From NCBI RefSeq assembly GCF_051014685.1, contig NC_135060.1, positions 6,572,001-6,636,000 on the forward strand: a stretch of DNA of 64,000 nt. The letters are read 5' to 3'. The position numbers and the translations under genes are program-made. Every line of letters starts with the position of its first letter. The stretch's first letter is position 1. This stretch comes from Ptiloglossa arizonensis (lineage: Eukaryota > Arthropoda > Insecta > Hymenoptera > Colletidae). The notes under the pieces are model-generated. The model was not told the origin of the DNA. It made no database searches and saw only the letters and a program-made list of their open reading frames with translations. Positions 12,001-27,000 of the stretch are shown one piece after another.

Positions 12001-15000
12001 CGCCGTCGGTTTCCTTTTCAGGCAACGCCACGGTCTGAACTCTCGTACGTCTCTCGGCTCGTCCGTCCGTCTGTTCGTTGGCTATTTTACAACAGAAATC
12101 GTTCCACCTCCCGTTCTTCCCTTTTATATTCCCCGGGACGTACGCGTTTCTCGTTCCACTTTGCTCCGTGACGAGCAAAACGGCGATACGATGGAAATTC
12201 TACGGGAGGGAGAATATAAGGAGCGCTCGTTCCGAACCCTCCGGGGACGCGTCGATCCCGTTCCTCTTCTTCTCCCTCGTTTCTTCGTAACTTTTCACCG
12301 CCTCGGCGTACCGCGGCACCGACTCCCGCTTCGCTCTCGACGATGAAAACTTACCAACGATTTCTGCGAGCGACGAACCCGCGACGGCAAAGTTCGATCC
12401 CCCCGGTTGATAATCGTCATTCTCTCGGTCGAATTTAAAAGAAACCACCGATAACGGGATACACCTGTACCGTGTGCGTCGATAACGACCACCGCCCGAT
12501 CCAACTCGTTATGGAAATCTTTTTCTACGCGCTATCTAATCGTCCGTGTACCCGCGCCTAGATAAAATACGTTTACCATTCGCTCGCGCTCGAAATCGTG
12601 AATACATCGGGAAAATTCTAACATAGAGATTCACCGCCGCGTTCGAGCAACGTGACTTCTTGGTACAATGTTCCGAACGACTTTTTCATCCGTTCCGATT
12701 TCTTTGCGCTCGTGGTCTCTTCGATGCTACTTTGTAACCATTAAGAAGACGACTTCGACGACCTGTAACGCGACGAGTTTCCATCAATTGCGAAACTCGA
12801 AACGAAGCGTACGGCAATCATTTCTTCTCCAAAAAGAATTCCCTTCGTACGAACACAAAATCGCAAAATGTAAACGATCGTTTCCAATGAATTCAATGCT
12901 CACCGAGTACAGTCGCGAACGATATCTTCGCGAAATGAGAAACGATGGAAATAAAACGTTTCGCGGTAAACCCCGGCGAGTTCGAAGAACCGTAAATTAT
13001 TTCAGTGTCCAATGTCGTTACAACGAACCGAAAATTACCAAACGGGATAACGTCGGAGAAACGTCGGCGAGAAACACGACCGGCGTAGTGGCCCTCGCAA
13101 CGTTTCGGGGGTAACTGAATTACGAGACACTCGATGCAACCGCATCGCGGTGCATCGTGGTACACAGGGAGGAGAGTTACGACGACGTCGCGATAAAACG
13201 AAGGTGAATTCGCGCGTTAACCGTATGGGCGTACGAACGGGGGAGAAAAGTGGTGGTTTCGGGATCCAGAAGTGTCGGTCGAGGTCGGCGAGGCAACACG
13301 TTCGAGGTTCCAGCGAGCCGGGGCTGCTACGAAATTCATCGGCAATTTCCTAGCCCCGAGGTGGGGCGTGTAGAGGGTCTATAGAAACGTGGCAATTATC
13401 GTCGACAACGGGGTTACGAAAATTACCGGTGCCGAGGCCCTCGTACGAGATTAAAATTCTCCTAAATTTACCAAGCCGATGCACGCTTCCGAAAGACAAT
13501 GACGATATCGATTACGGGTTACGGGCGCGAATTCGACCGTTCTCCAATTACACGGGAGATTCTAGGAACGTTTCCCGAGACGTTGAGTTTCGCGCGTCTT
13601 GAGAAACGAGATCCACGAACCGCGTAGCTTGCGATATTGAAAGCGTTCGCAAGCTGGTATTCTTGGAAACTGTGAATGTACGTTGCGTTCTTGAAAATCG
13701 GCCGGTGAACTTTCGGGAGATTGATCTTATCTCGAAGTAAGTAGAGGATTTTTACTCGGTTCTCGGAGTAAGTGGAACGCTTGGATTTTCTATCGTCGAA
13801 GTGGAACACTTTTACTCACTTGTCCTCTAAAATAAATAGAACGCTTGTATTTGTTCTCGAAAGTAAATAGAACACTTTTATACGTTCTTGAAAGTAAGTG
13901 GAATACTTCTGTTGGTCTCGAGACTAAGTAGAACAAGCTCCCAATATTGGACCAATTTCTAGAATCCTCCGCGTGTCCGCAACTTTTCGGATAGATGTGT
14001 CTCGCGCGATCGTGATAAAATCGTGATATTTTTCGTTTACGATAACTGTACTTGTACCTTGAACCAGGAAAGGAAGTGTTTCCATACGCACGATCGTATC
14101 GTGTTTTCTCACCGACGCGAGCGAAACAAGCGTCCGATGTTCGGTCGTTCGTTTCTGGAACACCTTGTAGAGACTCGATTTCCACTCCTGGCAAACACTT
14201 AGTTAGTCCCAATCTCGCGTAAACTAACATTACCGCAATTTAAGGCCGTTTCGGGGACAATTTTCCGAAAGATCCTCGTTCAATTTATGTACATATATTT
14301 CACGCTGGTCGTCGCAAATTGGTTAACCGCGTCGTACATCGAAGACAAAACGCGTAAAGTTTGCGCATAACTGGTAATTCGTTTAGCGTGTATCGGGTTT
14401 CATCGAACGCGACACTGTTCCCTTGTTTCTCGCAGCAGCGATTAATTACGATACGTTCGACACGACGCGGAAGGATGGATCACGTTGAAAACAAAAAAAA
14501 AATTTTAATAGAAACGGGTAACACCGAACGCATAACCTTAACGATCTCCGACGTACGAGGTATTTTATACAGGGTTGTTCTCAACGTTTGCAAACATTGT
14601 ATAGTACTTGTAAAGACATAATTTCGTGACGATACAAATTTTTTTCCAACAGAATCGATAAGTGTTTTACGAAAGAACTCGATAAAGTAACTTTCGAGAA
14701 TAAAAATACAAGGGTTTTAATTAATCTTAAAATCGACAAAGCTTCGGAAAAGTTTACCTACCGGAGTATCAAAATTGTGATCTCCGATCGTTTCAACGAT
14801 AGATCGTATTCGTTTTAATTTAAAAAATCGAGTATTTCGCAACGAATTAATTTCCAAACGAGACACCCGGTACGATCGTCCGAATCGGTAAATTGAACAA
14901 TTTAACCCGAAAGTGTTGCATTGTTGAAAGGAGCACGACGGTGGTTGGCAACGGTGCGCTCAAGATGCAGAATAATTATGCAAATTTTTGCGATTGGCTC

Positions 15001-18000
15001 CCATTAGCTTCCCGAGTATAAGCATCCACAATGTGTCCGGTTTAAATATGTACGATCGATTACATTTCACGCTATTCGAGCTACGAAGACTCGTTTGCGA
15101 AAATGTTACACGCCTTCGAAGCGGGAATACGAACACGTTCGGTCGTCCTTTGCGTTTCTTTTTTTTTTTTTCGGTCGGTGGCATTGTTCGCTGCGATCGT
15201 TTCGCCGCGTTAAAAAAAGTATGCATACAACACAGCTTTTCGTAACCATCGGTGGCCAAAGTATACGTTCGAGTGGAACTTGCCGCGAGCGAATTTCGAA
15301 TGTATACCGATTATCGATCTATTATCAACGACCGGAAATTATAATAAATTTCGCCGGCAAGCGTCGGTACAATTTGCTCCCATTTCGTCCGGATGTTTAA
15401 GAGGATCACTTTCGAAGACCGTAAAAAGATACTTCTTTTTGAATTTGTTCCTCGAAACGCTATCGATACTAGCTTCCTTTCTGCATATTTATTTATGCGC
15501 GTATCGAGCAAACGTACCGTTTCTTTCGTAAAGAAACACGATGTTCGAAGTGCTTCGATGGAAAAAAGCTGACGTCCCTGATCGGTTTAATTCTATCGAT
15601 ACGAAACGAAACAAAAAACATCGCCTCGCGTTACGCATCGAGTACACCTTTGACTGGAAAAACGAGACGAAAGAAAAAATACTATAACGCCATTATACGC
15701 TACCGTAATTCAATGATTAATTTAATAAAAGTCGCGACGAACATACGATAAACTTCGTCGCTCCGTTTCGATGTCCACTTTCGCGATCAACGTTCGTTTC
15801 ACGCAAGCTCGTCGAACCTTCGCGAAGAAAATCGTGAAAAAGAATTTTCTCGGGGAAAAGACATCCACTCTATCATCATAAAATACACCCCGAAAATTGT
15901 TTCGAATTTTCCCCAGTCCCGTACGAATTTCATCGCGACGATCCTCCCACTTCTGAAAAGACCTTCCTCTAGGGTACGAATCACGCGATCGCGATCTCCG
16001 AGGCCATGCATAATGTATCGTCGCGCGCGGAAACCATCGTCGTCGTCGTCGTCGTCGTTGACGGTCGATTCGCGAACCCTGGAAGAAAGCCATCGTCACG
16101 CGGACTCGCCAATGAGCGGATGAGCAACCTGCCGACAAAAAAGCACCGGGAGTGAGGCCCCCGCGCGTGGAGACGCCGAGCGGACGAAGAAAGGGGGGAC
16201 GCGACGAGGAGACAGACGCGAAACCGAAATCCCGCGGCGAGAGTTCTTTTGTGGGGTGAGCGAGAGTTGTGCGTTCGCCGTGGGTCTCCGGCGACCACCT
16301 TCTAGGAGAGGACGAGCGTCGATTTTTATGCGGCACTTTAGGACGCCATTAAAGGGCCAAAGTAATACGAAATAACCGCACGCCCGATGGCAGCGGACCG
16401 CGGCGGTGGCGGCGGTGGCGGCGGTGGCGGCGGTGGCGGCGGTGGCGGCGGCGGCAACGGCGGCGCCGCCGTCGCCGTTTATTTCGCCTCGTAAACATCG
16501 ATACGCACCGTGGAGCCTCTCTCCCGTGTCTCTCTCTTTCCCTCGGGTCCTCTCCCTTTCTCTATTCGCCCCTCGCTTCACGGTCTGCCCCTCTCCGCAC
16601 GGTTCCTCGGGGCCCGCTCGATTGGTGGGATCTCTCGTTGGCCCCCACGGCCGAATCTCCGGGACGGAATAAAGACCGGGTATCGTAAACGCGCGAAATA
16701 ACCATCGAGGGGGCCCCGACGTTCCTTCCGAGGCGGACTGGGGCCTCCGTGAAAAAAGTCGGTGGTGAGAAGAGACGCCGGAATGGGCGAACGAGCAGCG
16801 GGTGTAAGGAGTAGGGGGGTGGGGGTGGGGGGTCTCGCGCGGCCGGCCGAGACTTGGAAGCTCCAAGGGGAAACAATAATTTAGGAACACCGGTCCAAGA
16901 GGCGAGAGCCCTCTCGCCCGTGGAACAATGGGGCGCTCCTTCCACATCCACGAAGCTGAAGCCTTCGTCGTACTGCACCGAACACCGAGACACTGATTCT
17001 CTAATAAAAGTCACGATGTAAACACGAGTTTGCCATCCTCCTCCCCCGGGGTTGGAGCGTTACGAGCAACCGCTGACTCCTGACACCGATGGCGGCGGGG
17101 TGAGTATACACATATAGAGAGAGAGAGAGAGAAAAAGAGGGTACATAACGCTTTGTTGCGGCTTTATTTAGCTCTCCGCGTTGCCGCGTGAATTAATGCG
17201 ACGCGACTATGGCGGTGCCGGCGGTGGTGGCTTCTTTGTTCGCCGAACGAACGAACGAACTTTTTACGAGCAACGGAGCGATACCTTCGCCAGCGGGGAT
17301 GAGACGGTGGCTCCTCGATCGTCGATGGTGAACAATTTCGACGATAGAATTGGTTACCGGCGAGCCCGCGCGAGTGATTTCAACGCCGTAGAGAAGAGAA
17401 TTTGCGCTGGTAGCGTAGAAAGTGTTTCGGTTCTCCCCTCTCTTGACAGTGGCGCGCGAGAGAGTTCGATGCCGGGTGGATCGAGAGAGAACGCGTATCG
17501 GGTCTGGTGAAATTTTGTTTTAATTTTCTCTTTAGAAGAGCGATTACGGTATTATAGTTATTACGTTCGAGATAAGAATCGAAGTGCACGTAGCCTCGCG
17601 AGACATTCCTCGATACACACGTAATTCGGGTTAGCCTTGTAATAGCGGCAATTTTACCCGCGTTTAATCTCTCGTTTTACTTATCTCGTTTTCGTGGAAG
17701 TATTTACATTCCTACGCTCGTATAAGGATCTCGCAACACCGTGTACGCGAAACTACACCTCTTTCCTGGATTTCGTGTAAACGAGCGTCCGACCGTGGAT
17801 AAAAGGAAGGTTCAACCAGGCGCGTTCCGATCTCTCACAAATGTCAGCGACGCGTGAAAGTCGCCAGGTCGAACGTAGGTTTACCTGGTTTAGTCTCGTT
17901 TCGTTTCGCGATGCATCGGGATCATCGGCGAGCGAACGAAATTTGTCGGAATGGAGCGTGCACGAAGCGTTTCTTCTCTTTTCGTACAAATTTCGAAACT

Positions 18001-21000
18001 TTTACTTTCTTTCGAATCACTTCTCAGCGGAGAATTAACAAAAGTTCGCGCAAGAGCACCGTGTACACGGACGCGTTGGTCCTGCGAGGTCTCGTCTCGC
18101 GAAAAACATTCCCCCGGTTTCGCCTCGATAACTTCTCATCCCTCCTCGTAAAAATTCAGCGGTTTGAAAGACGCGGAGAGAAAGGAACGATCGGTTCCCT
18201 GAGCCCCGATACTCTGGTACCCTCGACCTCTTTCCCGTTCGCGAAGCTATCGTTCGTTCCGCGAAGAAACGCGAAACAACAACTCGAGGATCGCGCGATT
18301 TCCGCGAGCGAACGAACGACCGTGTTTCCCCTTGCTCGCGGTTTCGAGCGCGCGTTCGAAAATAACTTCGATCGCGAAGCAAAACACGCCGATTGTTCGT
18401 TTCGCGATAAGGAAAATCGCGAGCGGATCCCGTAGCAACCGGTTCCCGATATCCCGCGGTCTTCCTCGATCGGCTACGTCACTTCTCGCCGGCGCATAAT
18501 GACGTTGCTCTCCTCCTCCTCCTCCTCCCCTTATCCCTTCGCGTTCGTTTTTTTCTCGCTCCGTGGTCCCCGCGAGCACGCGAACCTCCATTATCGCTCT
18601 CCGTCCTTTCTCTCTGGTTTCGCGAGCCGAGAGGATCGATCGGGCAACGAAAGCAACGCGGAAAATTATTGCGAACACGCACAGTTGTTTCGATCAGCCC
18701 CGGCCTTCCATTCGGCCCTGGATCGGAACAGCGGAGAAAAGAAGGCCGAAGAGAGCAACAGCAGCCGGTCCGGATAGAGTACAACCTCGAGGATGTATAA
18801 GTGGCGCGTATACGTTATAACCGTGGCATAACCATCCCAGGGCGTAACATTAATAGCTTTATGGTTTATTGCTTTCGAGTCTGCGGTTAAGGCTTCTCTC
18901 TCTCTCTCTCTTTCTCTCTGTCTCTGTTTGCTCCCTGCGGGGCAGATACGCGCCACGAAGTTACAGTACAGGCGAAGGCTATACGACGCGCGGCACCGTC
19001 TATCGTCCTCGAGATCGCGCTCCTTTATTTTCGATTTCGTTACGTCGCTCGACCGAGCCCTCCCCCTCGAAGATCGTAGCCGCGATTCGGTTTCTCTTCT
19101 TTTCGTGAGAGGGCTCCTCCGCCGATTCTTCCTCACCGGGGGGATTTTTTTTCCCCCATTGCCCGCTCGAACGTCGATCCCTGCTCGGGAAATCGGCTGC
19201 GAGAAGAAACCGGTGAGAGACTTTAACATTTTTTCAGCGCCTGGAATTATTCCCGGTAACGATACTTCGATGTCGACGCGACAACAGCGATCGAGAAGTC
19301 GATCGATACGTTAATTTTCCCCGTGGACTTTCCGAGTCGAGAGATCTTTATACATTGCAATTTTGCGTACGTGGTAAACAGGATACTTTTAAGATACGGT
19401 TGGTGAATTTCGAAATGCTAGAAAAATGATCAAGGTGTTCTTTTAGGGTACCCACGCACCAGCGGTGACGTCGATGATGTTGAGAAACCATGGTTTCTGT
19501 AAACGGTCGATATTATTGAGACAATACTTTCGATTCTTCTCGCGTAAAATATACGTAAGATACATTCTTGGTATATTACGCGGTACTGCCTACACGCGTC
19601 TCGATATATCGACAGGGTTTCGATAATATCGAACGCTTTTTGATTGTTTCTGTCTGTAATATTCGATACTCGATGTTGCAAAATAATACTGACCGTGCGC
19701 GGACACCTTAAAAAAGTTATCCAGACAGGATGGAAAGGCAGAAGGAAGCTATTTAATTATTTAATTGGAAAAAGATTAGGAACTGTAGCGATCGATGATT
19801 ATTTATTTTGAAACAAAAAAATACGTTGAAGATGAGTAATGAAAAATTATTTCACGCGCGATAATATTTATATATTAATATATCTATCTCGCGCAATAAT
19901 ATTCACCGTGTGTAGGTACCTTTAGTACGTAACGAAGGTTCAACGAAGTATGCGCTCGCATAAACGAAATACGATACGGGGCGTATTATGTCCCGTACCG
20001 CAATGCACGTGTTAAGTACATAAACGGTAGAAAATATATGTTAAATCATCTACCTTCTCAAGGAGGGTTATTTGCGGAATCTATCCGGATCGTTAAAAAC
20101 GATACTGCCGGCGGCCAACCGAACAGAACACCAATGGACTTTGCGAAGATTTAATTTTCATGTTTTCCTGGCTGAACTCACGTGGTTCTCTGCTTCGCTT
20201 GTTGCACGATCTTGGAATAATTGTAGCGTCAATTACTGGTATACCGGTGCACTGATTCGATGCAACAGCTTGAACAAATATGTGTCTCCTCGCGCCTAAA
20301 AATTTGAATATCAAGGTTTGTCGAAGTCTATTGTGCTCTCATCGATCTTGTCGTTGCTACTGTTCCTTTTTAGAGAATAAAAAAATTTTAATCTTGGCAC
20401 AACGATCAATAGAGGACCGAGAAAGAAAACTTTCCGATCTCGAATATTTTTATTTATTATTATTTCGATTCGTAAAATATAGGTCCATCGATAATCGAAA
20501 GCCTGGTTCGATATTTTCCACGTTCGAGCAATTAACATTCCGCTTCGTTTGAAACTCGATTGTACCGGTGTCAACTGCAATCGTTGAACGAAAAAATCGT
20601 TACGAACTCGGAACGTCACGGTTCCGCGACTTCGAATCCCGTTTGTATTATAGTAATTCCATTTAGTGCCTCTGGACAACCGTTTCTGTCTCGTGTCCAG
20701 CATTGTCTCGTTACAGTTTCGATACGCGACAGTTACGTGGATTTTAATCGATCGTTAGATTTTTTCGTCTTTGTTTCGATCGCCTTTTTCGCGTTGTCGC
20801 TCGATATCCTCGGGGAAGTTCGATTCGGTCGTTATTCGACACGATCGACGCGTTAAATACGATCGAGTAAATGGATGGAGTGTCATAATTAGCACTTGAC
20901 GCGCTTCGTTGCTTATATTTTTTTTTCTTTTTTTTTCGCAAGAAAATTACCAGGTAGAAAAGGAATACATCACCGTGACAGGTGTTTCGATCTAGCGATC

Positions 21001-24000
21001 TCGTCGTTGTCGTTACGTTAATTGCACGGTTTATGGAGTACGAAGCCTTTCGATCGGCGCGTTTTAAAAATCACGGCCCGGTGAATTCATTGTGCGCGTG
21101 CATAATAGATACAAACCGGGCAGATTGTAAAATTCGAGCGGAAATTATCCTTAATGATACGATTCGTGCGGCGAAAGGGAACACTCGACGCATAATACCC
21201 GATCTATAATCGTTTTACGTAAACAATTTTTGTACACCGGTTGCGCAAGAATTCTCGACTCTTCTGGTGCGTGTCAGCGCCACGGAATCGATGGTTGACG
21301 TGCTTTACACGCGAACGGTGTAAAAACGAGACTCCTATTATGCTCTCGGTTAACGATGGATTGTTGATAAATTTTTTACGCGTCTAAGAAACATCGTTTT
21401 GTGCCGCGCACAGGTTAATTCGAACGAGTTGGCACGATCGTTCGTGGTTTCGCGAAAGAGAATGCGTTCGTTCCATCGTATCGGTCTTCTGTTCTGGTTA
21501 TGCAACGGGTAAATAAGAATCGAAGTTTATTTACGACGACAACGTTGCGTAACGACGAGATAAAAATAACGGTCCGATTTTTTAATCACCGCGACGCGTG
21601 TATTTGAAAAAGATAGAGCGACCCCGGGGATATTCGAAAAGAAAATAGAACTCGAGGCCTGCACTCGAGTGTTAATTTTCAGTTAGGTTAGTCGCTGCCA
21701 CTCGTACTTAATCCTCTGTATCGAAACACGACTAACGCGTTACGTATTAAGATTAACACAATTTTCTATTATTTTTCTTCTTAATTTTTCTGCAAAAACA
21801 GACAAATTTTCTGTATTAACGGTAATATTTGGAAAACAGTTCCTGTTAACGCGGAAAGAAAGTAAAACGCGTTCCTTTCATTTTGAAGGAATGTTCTCCT
21901 TCCGCTATGGGGTTAGAAAAGAAATCGTTCGGGAGGTTTTACACGCCACCGTATAAGTGTAATTCATACCTGTCGTCGCGGCTGGGTACGTATCAAATTA
22001 CACGTAATAACAGGAATTAGAGGAGTGCTAACGAGACGTTTGTAAATTACAAATTTATAAATCGGCGAATGGCGAATAAATTGCACTCTCGATAAGAAGA
22101 GCGTATATCGTTACAAACTACCGTGTACAACGTCGCGAGATCCATCTACGAACCTTCTGGTGTTAGATTCGTTAATGGAATATTTTCGAACTTTACACCG
22201 TCGCTAATTTAATACGACATTATTACAGTCTCGTAAAATAAAGTCCTCGAAGAAGGCAAACTTCCTTCTCCCAATTTAATGCGACTTTATTATATTCGAA
22301 TAAAGCACTCGAGGAAGAAAACCTTTAATCTATCACCTTAATACCGTAATATTATATTTTTAAATTGCTCGAAGAAGAGAAACCTCCTTCTCTATTTGTC
22401 GCACTTTGCGCTACTATCGGTTTATTATATTTTCGCGAAGAAAATACCTATTCCAAGAAGAACAAATTTGAACAAGTTCGGTGTACGCGATGGTCCAAGA
22501 TCCTTTGAGAAGAATTCTGTCGTTTCATCTTCTATACTCGCCCTTTAAACTACTATCGATTTATAACGCTACGTTACTGCGTTCTCGTAAACGAAGCACA
22601 CGAGAAAGAAAACTTCCTTCCTCCAATTCGTCGCTCTTTGCACCGTTCTCGGTTTAACGCAACGTTATTACATCCGCGCGAATACAGCAGCTACTCGATG
22701 AAGAAGAAACTCGGCGCGAGAATTTGAAAACGACACGATACACGCGATGATCTCGCGTAACGTCGTTTCGAGATTCGTTTCGTTTCTCTGTCTTCGCGTT
22801 CGTCGCTGATCGCGCCGCTCTCGATTCAACGCGACGTTATTGTATTCTCGCGAACAAAGTACCAGCTGAAAAAAGAATCTCGTCGCGAGAATTTGAAAGC
22901 GGACGCGAGAGCTCCCTCGTAGCGTCGGTAGGAGAAGATTCGTTTCGTTGGTTCTACCGGTTCGTATCGTCGGCCGTTTCGCGTTTTAATACGGCCGGGG
23001 CAGAGGCGAGGAAGTAATGACGAATCGAAATGAAGTACGGAGGGCAACGTGGACAAGGAACGAACGACGGTACGCGGAATGCGCTTTGTTCGAGCTTCTC
23101 TCTCGCGTGGACGGTTCGAGCGTTCCTCGTGTCTCGTTCCATCGTCCTCTCCCGTTCCAGCGGTAGCGTAGCTTCTCGGTCCTTCTCGTTCTCATCTCAC
23201 CTCGGCAACCTCAGCAGCCGCCGGCCCGAACCGCGCGCCTACCGAGGGCACGCGAACCCGCGTTTGCCCTCCGAGAGGGTATTAACTCCCAGCCACCGCT
23301 CGCAGACATCGTTTCGAACCGACGCCGCTGTCTTTTGCCCCATCGCGAATCAACGGGGCCCGCTTTTACCCGCTTGCAGCTGGAACATCGTCCCCGGGAT
23401 CTCCCGGCCTCTCGTCCACGGTATTATTTTAACCCTTCGAGAGCAATGTTCGACGACCTCGGATACAGCGCGGTCAGAATTATTGCGGACCGAGCCGAGA
23501 CGAGGGGGGACACGTTTATCGTACTTGTTCGTACACGGTGAAATATCACGGGGTAACAACGTGTTTTTCGGCAAAATGTTACTTACACTCGCGGACCGTA
23601 AGTCACGGGTAACGTTGACGTGTATCGGTTGGAAGTCCGTGGTACTTACGAAACGCTGCAACGTTGCTTTTTCTTCTTTTTTTTCAGTAACTAATGATAT
23701 CGCTTCTGGGTAATTGATCGTTCTAATTTGTAGACGGCCTTGTACGAGTACTTTTAACGTAACATAGAAAGGTAAAGTAATAATTCTCCAGGTATGAAAA
23801 TACATTCGCGAGGACTCGTGTTCGTGGTACAGGAATCGTTCTGTGGGCGACTTCCGATGCAATTATCCGGGTTGGTGGTAACACTCTATATTACGAAATA
23901 TCGAGAGAGGAATACTTTGGCTCTCGAAATACAAATACACTCGAGACGATCATCTCGAAACGACTATCAATGACTTTTACACGTCGTGCGAAACGTACGC

Positions 24001-27000
24001 GATAAAAATTTCGTTACTGGTTGTTCGTTTCTCGAATGGACCTCTGAACCGTTAGAGTCGCGAAGGTGTAATTATTCGATTCGTGGAACGAGGGTAATCC
24101 ACGTTGAACTTCGAGCAAGGATGGTCCAGGCGGACTGAGATCGCTCTTCGCTCGTATTTGCATGCCGTTCGAAGACAAAGAACAGATAAGGCGAACTAGT
24201 CCGCGGTCAACACGGTGAAACATTGACCCGTGTTAACAATAGAAGTAGATGCATATCTAACTTGGTTTCACGGTCGAAGGTCGCGCGCGAACATCCCACC
24301 TGAATCATCACGGTCAAGGTCATCGCGTTTCACCTTTCGCGAATCCGTCACCCCGATTCACCGAACCGTGCCATTTTTACAATCGCGCGGAACGACCACT
24401 TATTTTCAGGTTTTTTCGTACCCCGTTCGGGTTCGAACAGCCTCGTTGTCTCGCGCGGAGGTGAGAACGATTCTTCGTGACCTCAAGATTTCAAACGACG
24501 CCTGAATTTCAAGGTTACCGCGCTTTGTAACACATACGATGCAAGAATGTTAATTTACAATACCGGATACCGTGGTTTCTCACGAGTTGTGCCAGCGGAA
24601 AGAAAAGAATTAGGATATCGCAACGTAGGTACGCATTATGTAGATAACGTTGTGGGAACGGGCATCGGTCGCACGATTTTTACACCCAAATTCAGACTCG
24701 AAACGCTAGATTTTCGCCGGAAGAGTCGTCGGTGTTCCAGCCGTATGCAAATTCATGCTCCGTTTTCTCCACGAATGCGTGCTAATACGCTGAAACACAA
24801 TTGAAGAAATGTGCTTCTAATTATACGATTATTCACAGATCGGTGAAGTCATCGTATTTTGTATCTTTGGTGAAATATATATAGTTCAAATTTATCGACA
24901 CGGACAATTCGTGTAACAGTTGTATCTTAAACGCGATATTAACACAGTGGTTCCAGTGATCGGAACACTGGAAAGATTTGAAACAATTTGTATTCATCTT
25001 TGGAACAATTGTCGAAAAAGAACACTCGTGCATCGATAACTCGGATTTATGATTTGTTCTTTACAAATTTGATCCTTTGCAAAAGACTATTGTGCTCTGT
25101 AAAATGTCCCATCGTTTCATCAACAACACCCAGAATGTTCAATTATAATTCTCGTTCATCTTACTAGTCGAAAAGTACAATTTAGCTAGACGTACGGAGA
25201 ATAATTCTACTACGTCGAAACCTCAGCGTCGTACACATCCAATTTGCAACATTCTTCGGGCAGTCGAGACGTCTCTTGTGCAACTTTAGCTCGATCCTTC
25301 CGAAGCGCACATCTCGATCGCTAATTCCCGTTTCGATTGCGCAACGAGAGTCGAAGTTCGCAACGTTCGCATCGAATAAATCGTCTGGCTGCCTTTCCCG
25401 GCGCTCGGGACGATTTTTCGGGGCAGAAAACGCGATTAGGCGCCGCGACCGTAAATCAAGCAGCGAAAGTTACTTTCACCCCTGGAAGGATTCTAGAATC
25501 CTGTATTATCGATGTACAACGCTCGTAAATCATTCGGTTGGACGTCTCGCGGGTTAAATCGCGGATTCACAATCCCCGGGCGTACGCGTATACCTTGCAC
25601 CTTGGATAACAATCTCTTTCTCCCTTTCGAGCGGTTTCGCCAGCTGGGACGCGAGGGGAGATTTTAATATACGAGCGTGCCGAGAGAGCCGCTAAGAAGT
25701 CATACCCCATGGAATCGCTGAACCGCAGATAAACACGCAGATAGGAAAAACTCGACGCGTTTGTACCGGGCCGTCCCTTTTGAAAATCGCGATCCGCACC
25801 CCATAGATTTTCGTCGGGATATTTTAATTGCCGCGACGAGGCGTTTCGTTCGCGATACGGCGCCTGGATTTGTCACCGAGATCCTATCTGGGGTAATTGT
25901 TAATTTCGAGCGTTAATAGGGGGTACGGAGACAGCTCGGTATCGAATCGGGATTGTAATATCGACGTTGGACTTGTTTCGATGGACAGAGATCGTTTTGG
26001 GAGTATGGCATATCGTCGAGTTTGAAACGCGCGTTGTTTGGTACGAATGTCGTGTAAGAAGTGTATCTCGACGTTAAATGGTAAAAGTGGTAAGTTTACG
26101 AAGAAAGGGGAATGTGGAATATGAAATGTAAGAAGTATATCTGGATATTAAAAAGTAAGTGTTAGCAGATTATGAAAATAGAACGTCGAATACGAAATGT
26201 AAGAAGTATATCTCGATATTAAAAAGTAAAAGTGTTAGCAGATTTTGAAAAAAGAAGAATGTAGCCGAGTATTACTTCCGCTAAGATTAATGAATACGTT
26301 TTAGGGTAATTTAACGATCGTATTTATGTTTCTTGAAGCGTATGACAAGGTTGAGGTTTTGGATCGCAACTGTCGGAAAATATTGCGACAATGGCGCAAT
26401 TTATAACGCTATCGTAGGCGTTTCTTCTAAAACTTTGTGACTTTGCGACGTAACGTTCGAGTCGTTCGAATTGAAGGTGTTGGATGGCGCGCGGACAAAA
26501 AAGTATACAGAACGGGTTCGATGCTTTGCGCGTTAAAAGCGAGCGGAACTGATCGTTGGTATCGGTTATGAGTAAGCGTTTCTGGGTACGATGACGGGCT
26601 AACGAGGAAGTCTTTCCAAATACGACGAATAAGTAAAAGGAACGTGGAAAAAGCGATTACGCGAACGTTTAATTTTATCCTGGACAAAAATACGCGTTGC
26701 ATTGTTTCCGTTTCGTTGGGTAACGGAAAGAATCGAGAAATTGTTTGGTTTTACGGAGAAATGTGTTTCCGTGTCGATCGTCGCTTCTTTGACAGAATGG
26801 AGAACATTCGAATCGTTTTGCATGGAAAAAATTCAACGACCGAGAGAAAAAGTTCATCTTGCACCCAATTCTTTCTATACATCCGTAACAAAAAATATGC
26901 AACGTTAAGTTTCTCGAGCGATTTGATACGTTCTACGTAGCACATGTATCCGTATGCTTTAGATGCAATGTCCATTCTCCCGGACGAAAGGTGACAGTGA

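Noticed and set aside
23030..23713. Plus-strand frame of 227 codons in intron 1
   Set aside because: Ser/Arg-rich composition typical of chance frames in the CG-rich background; no domain seen.
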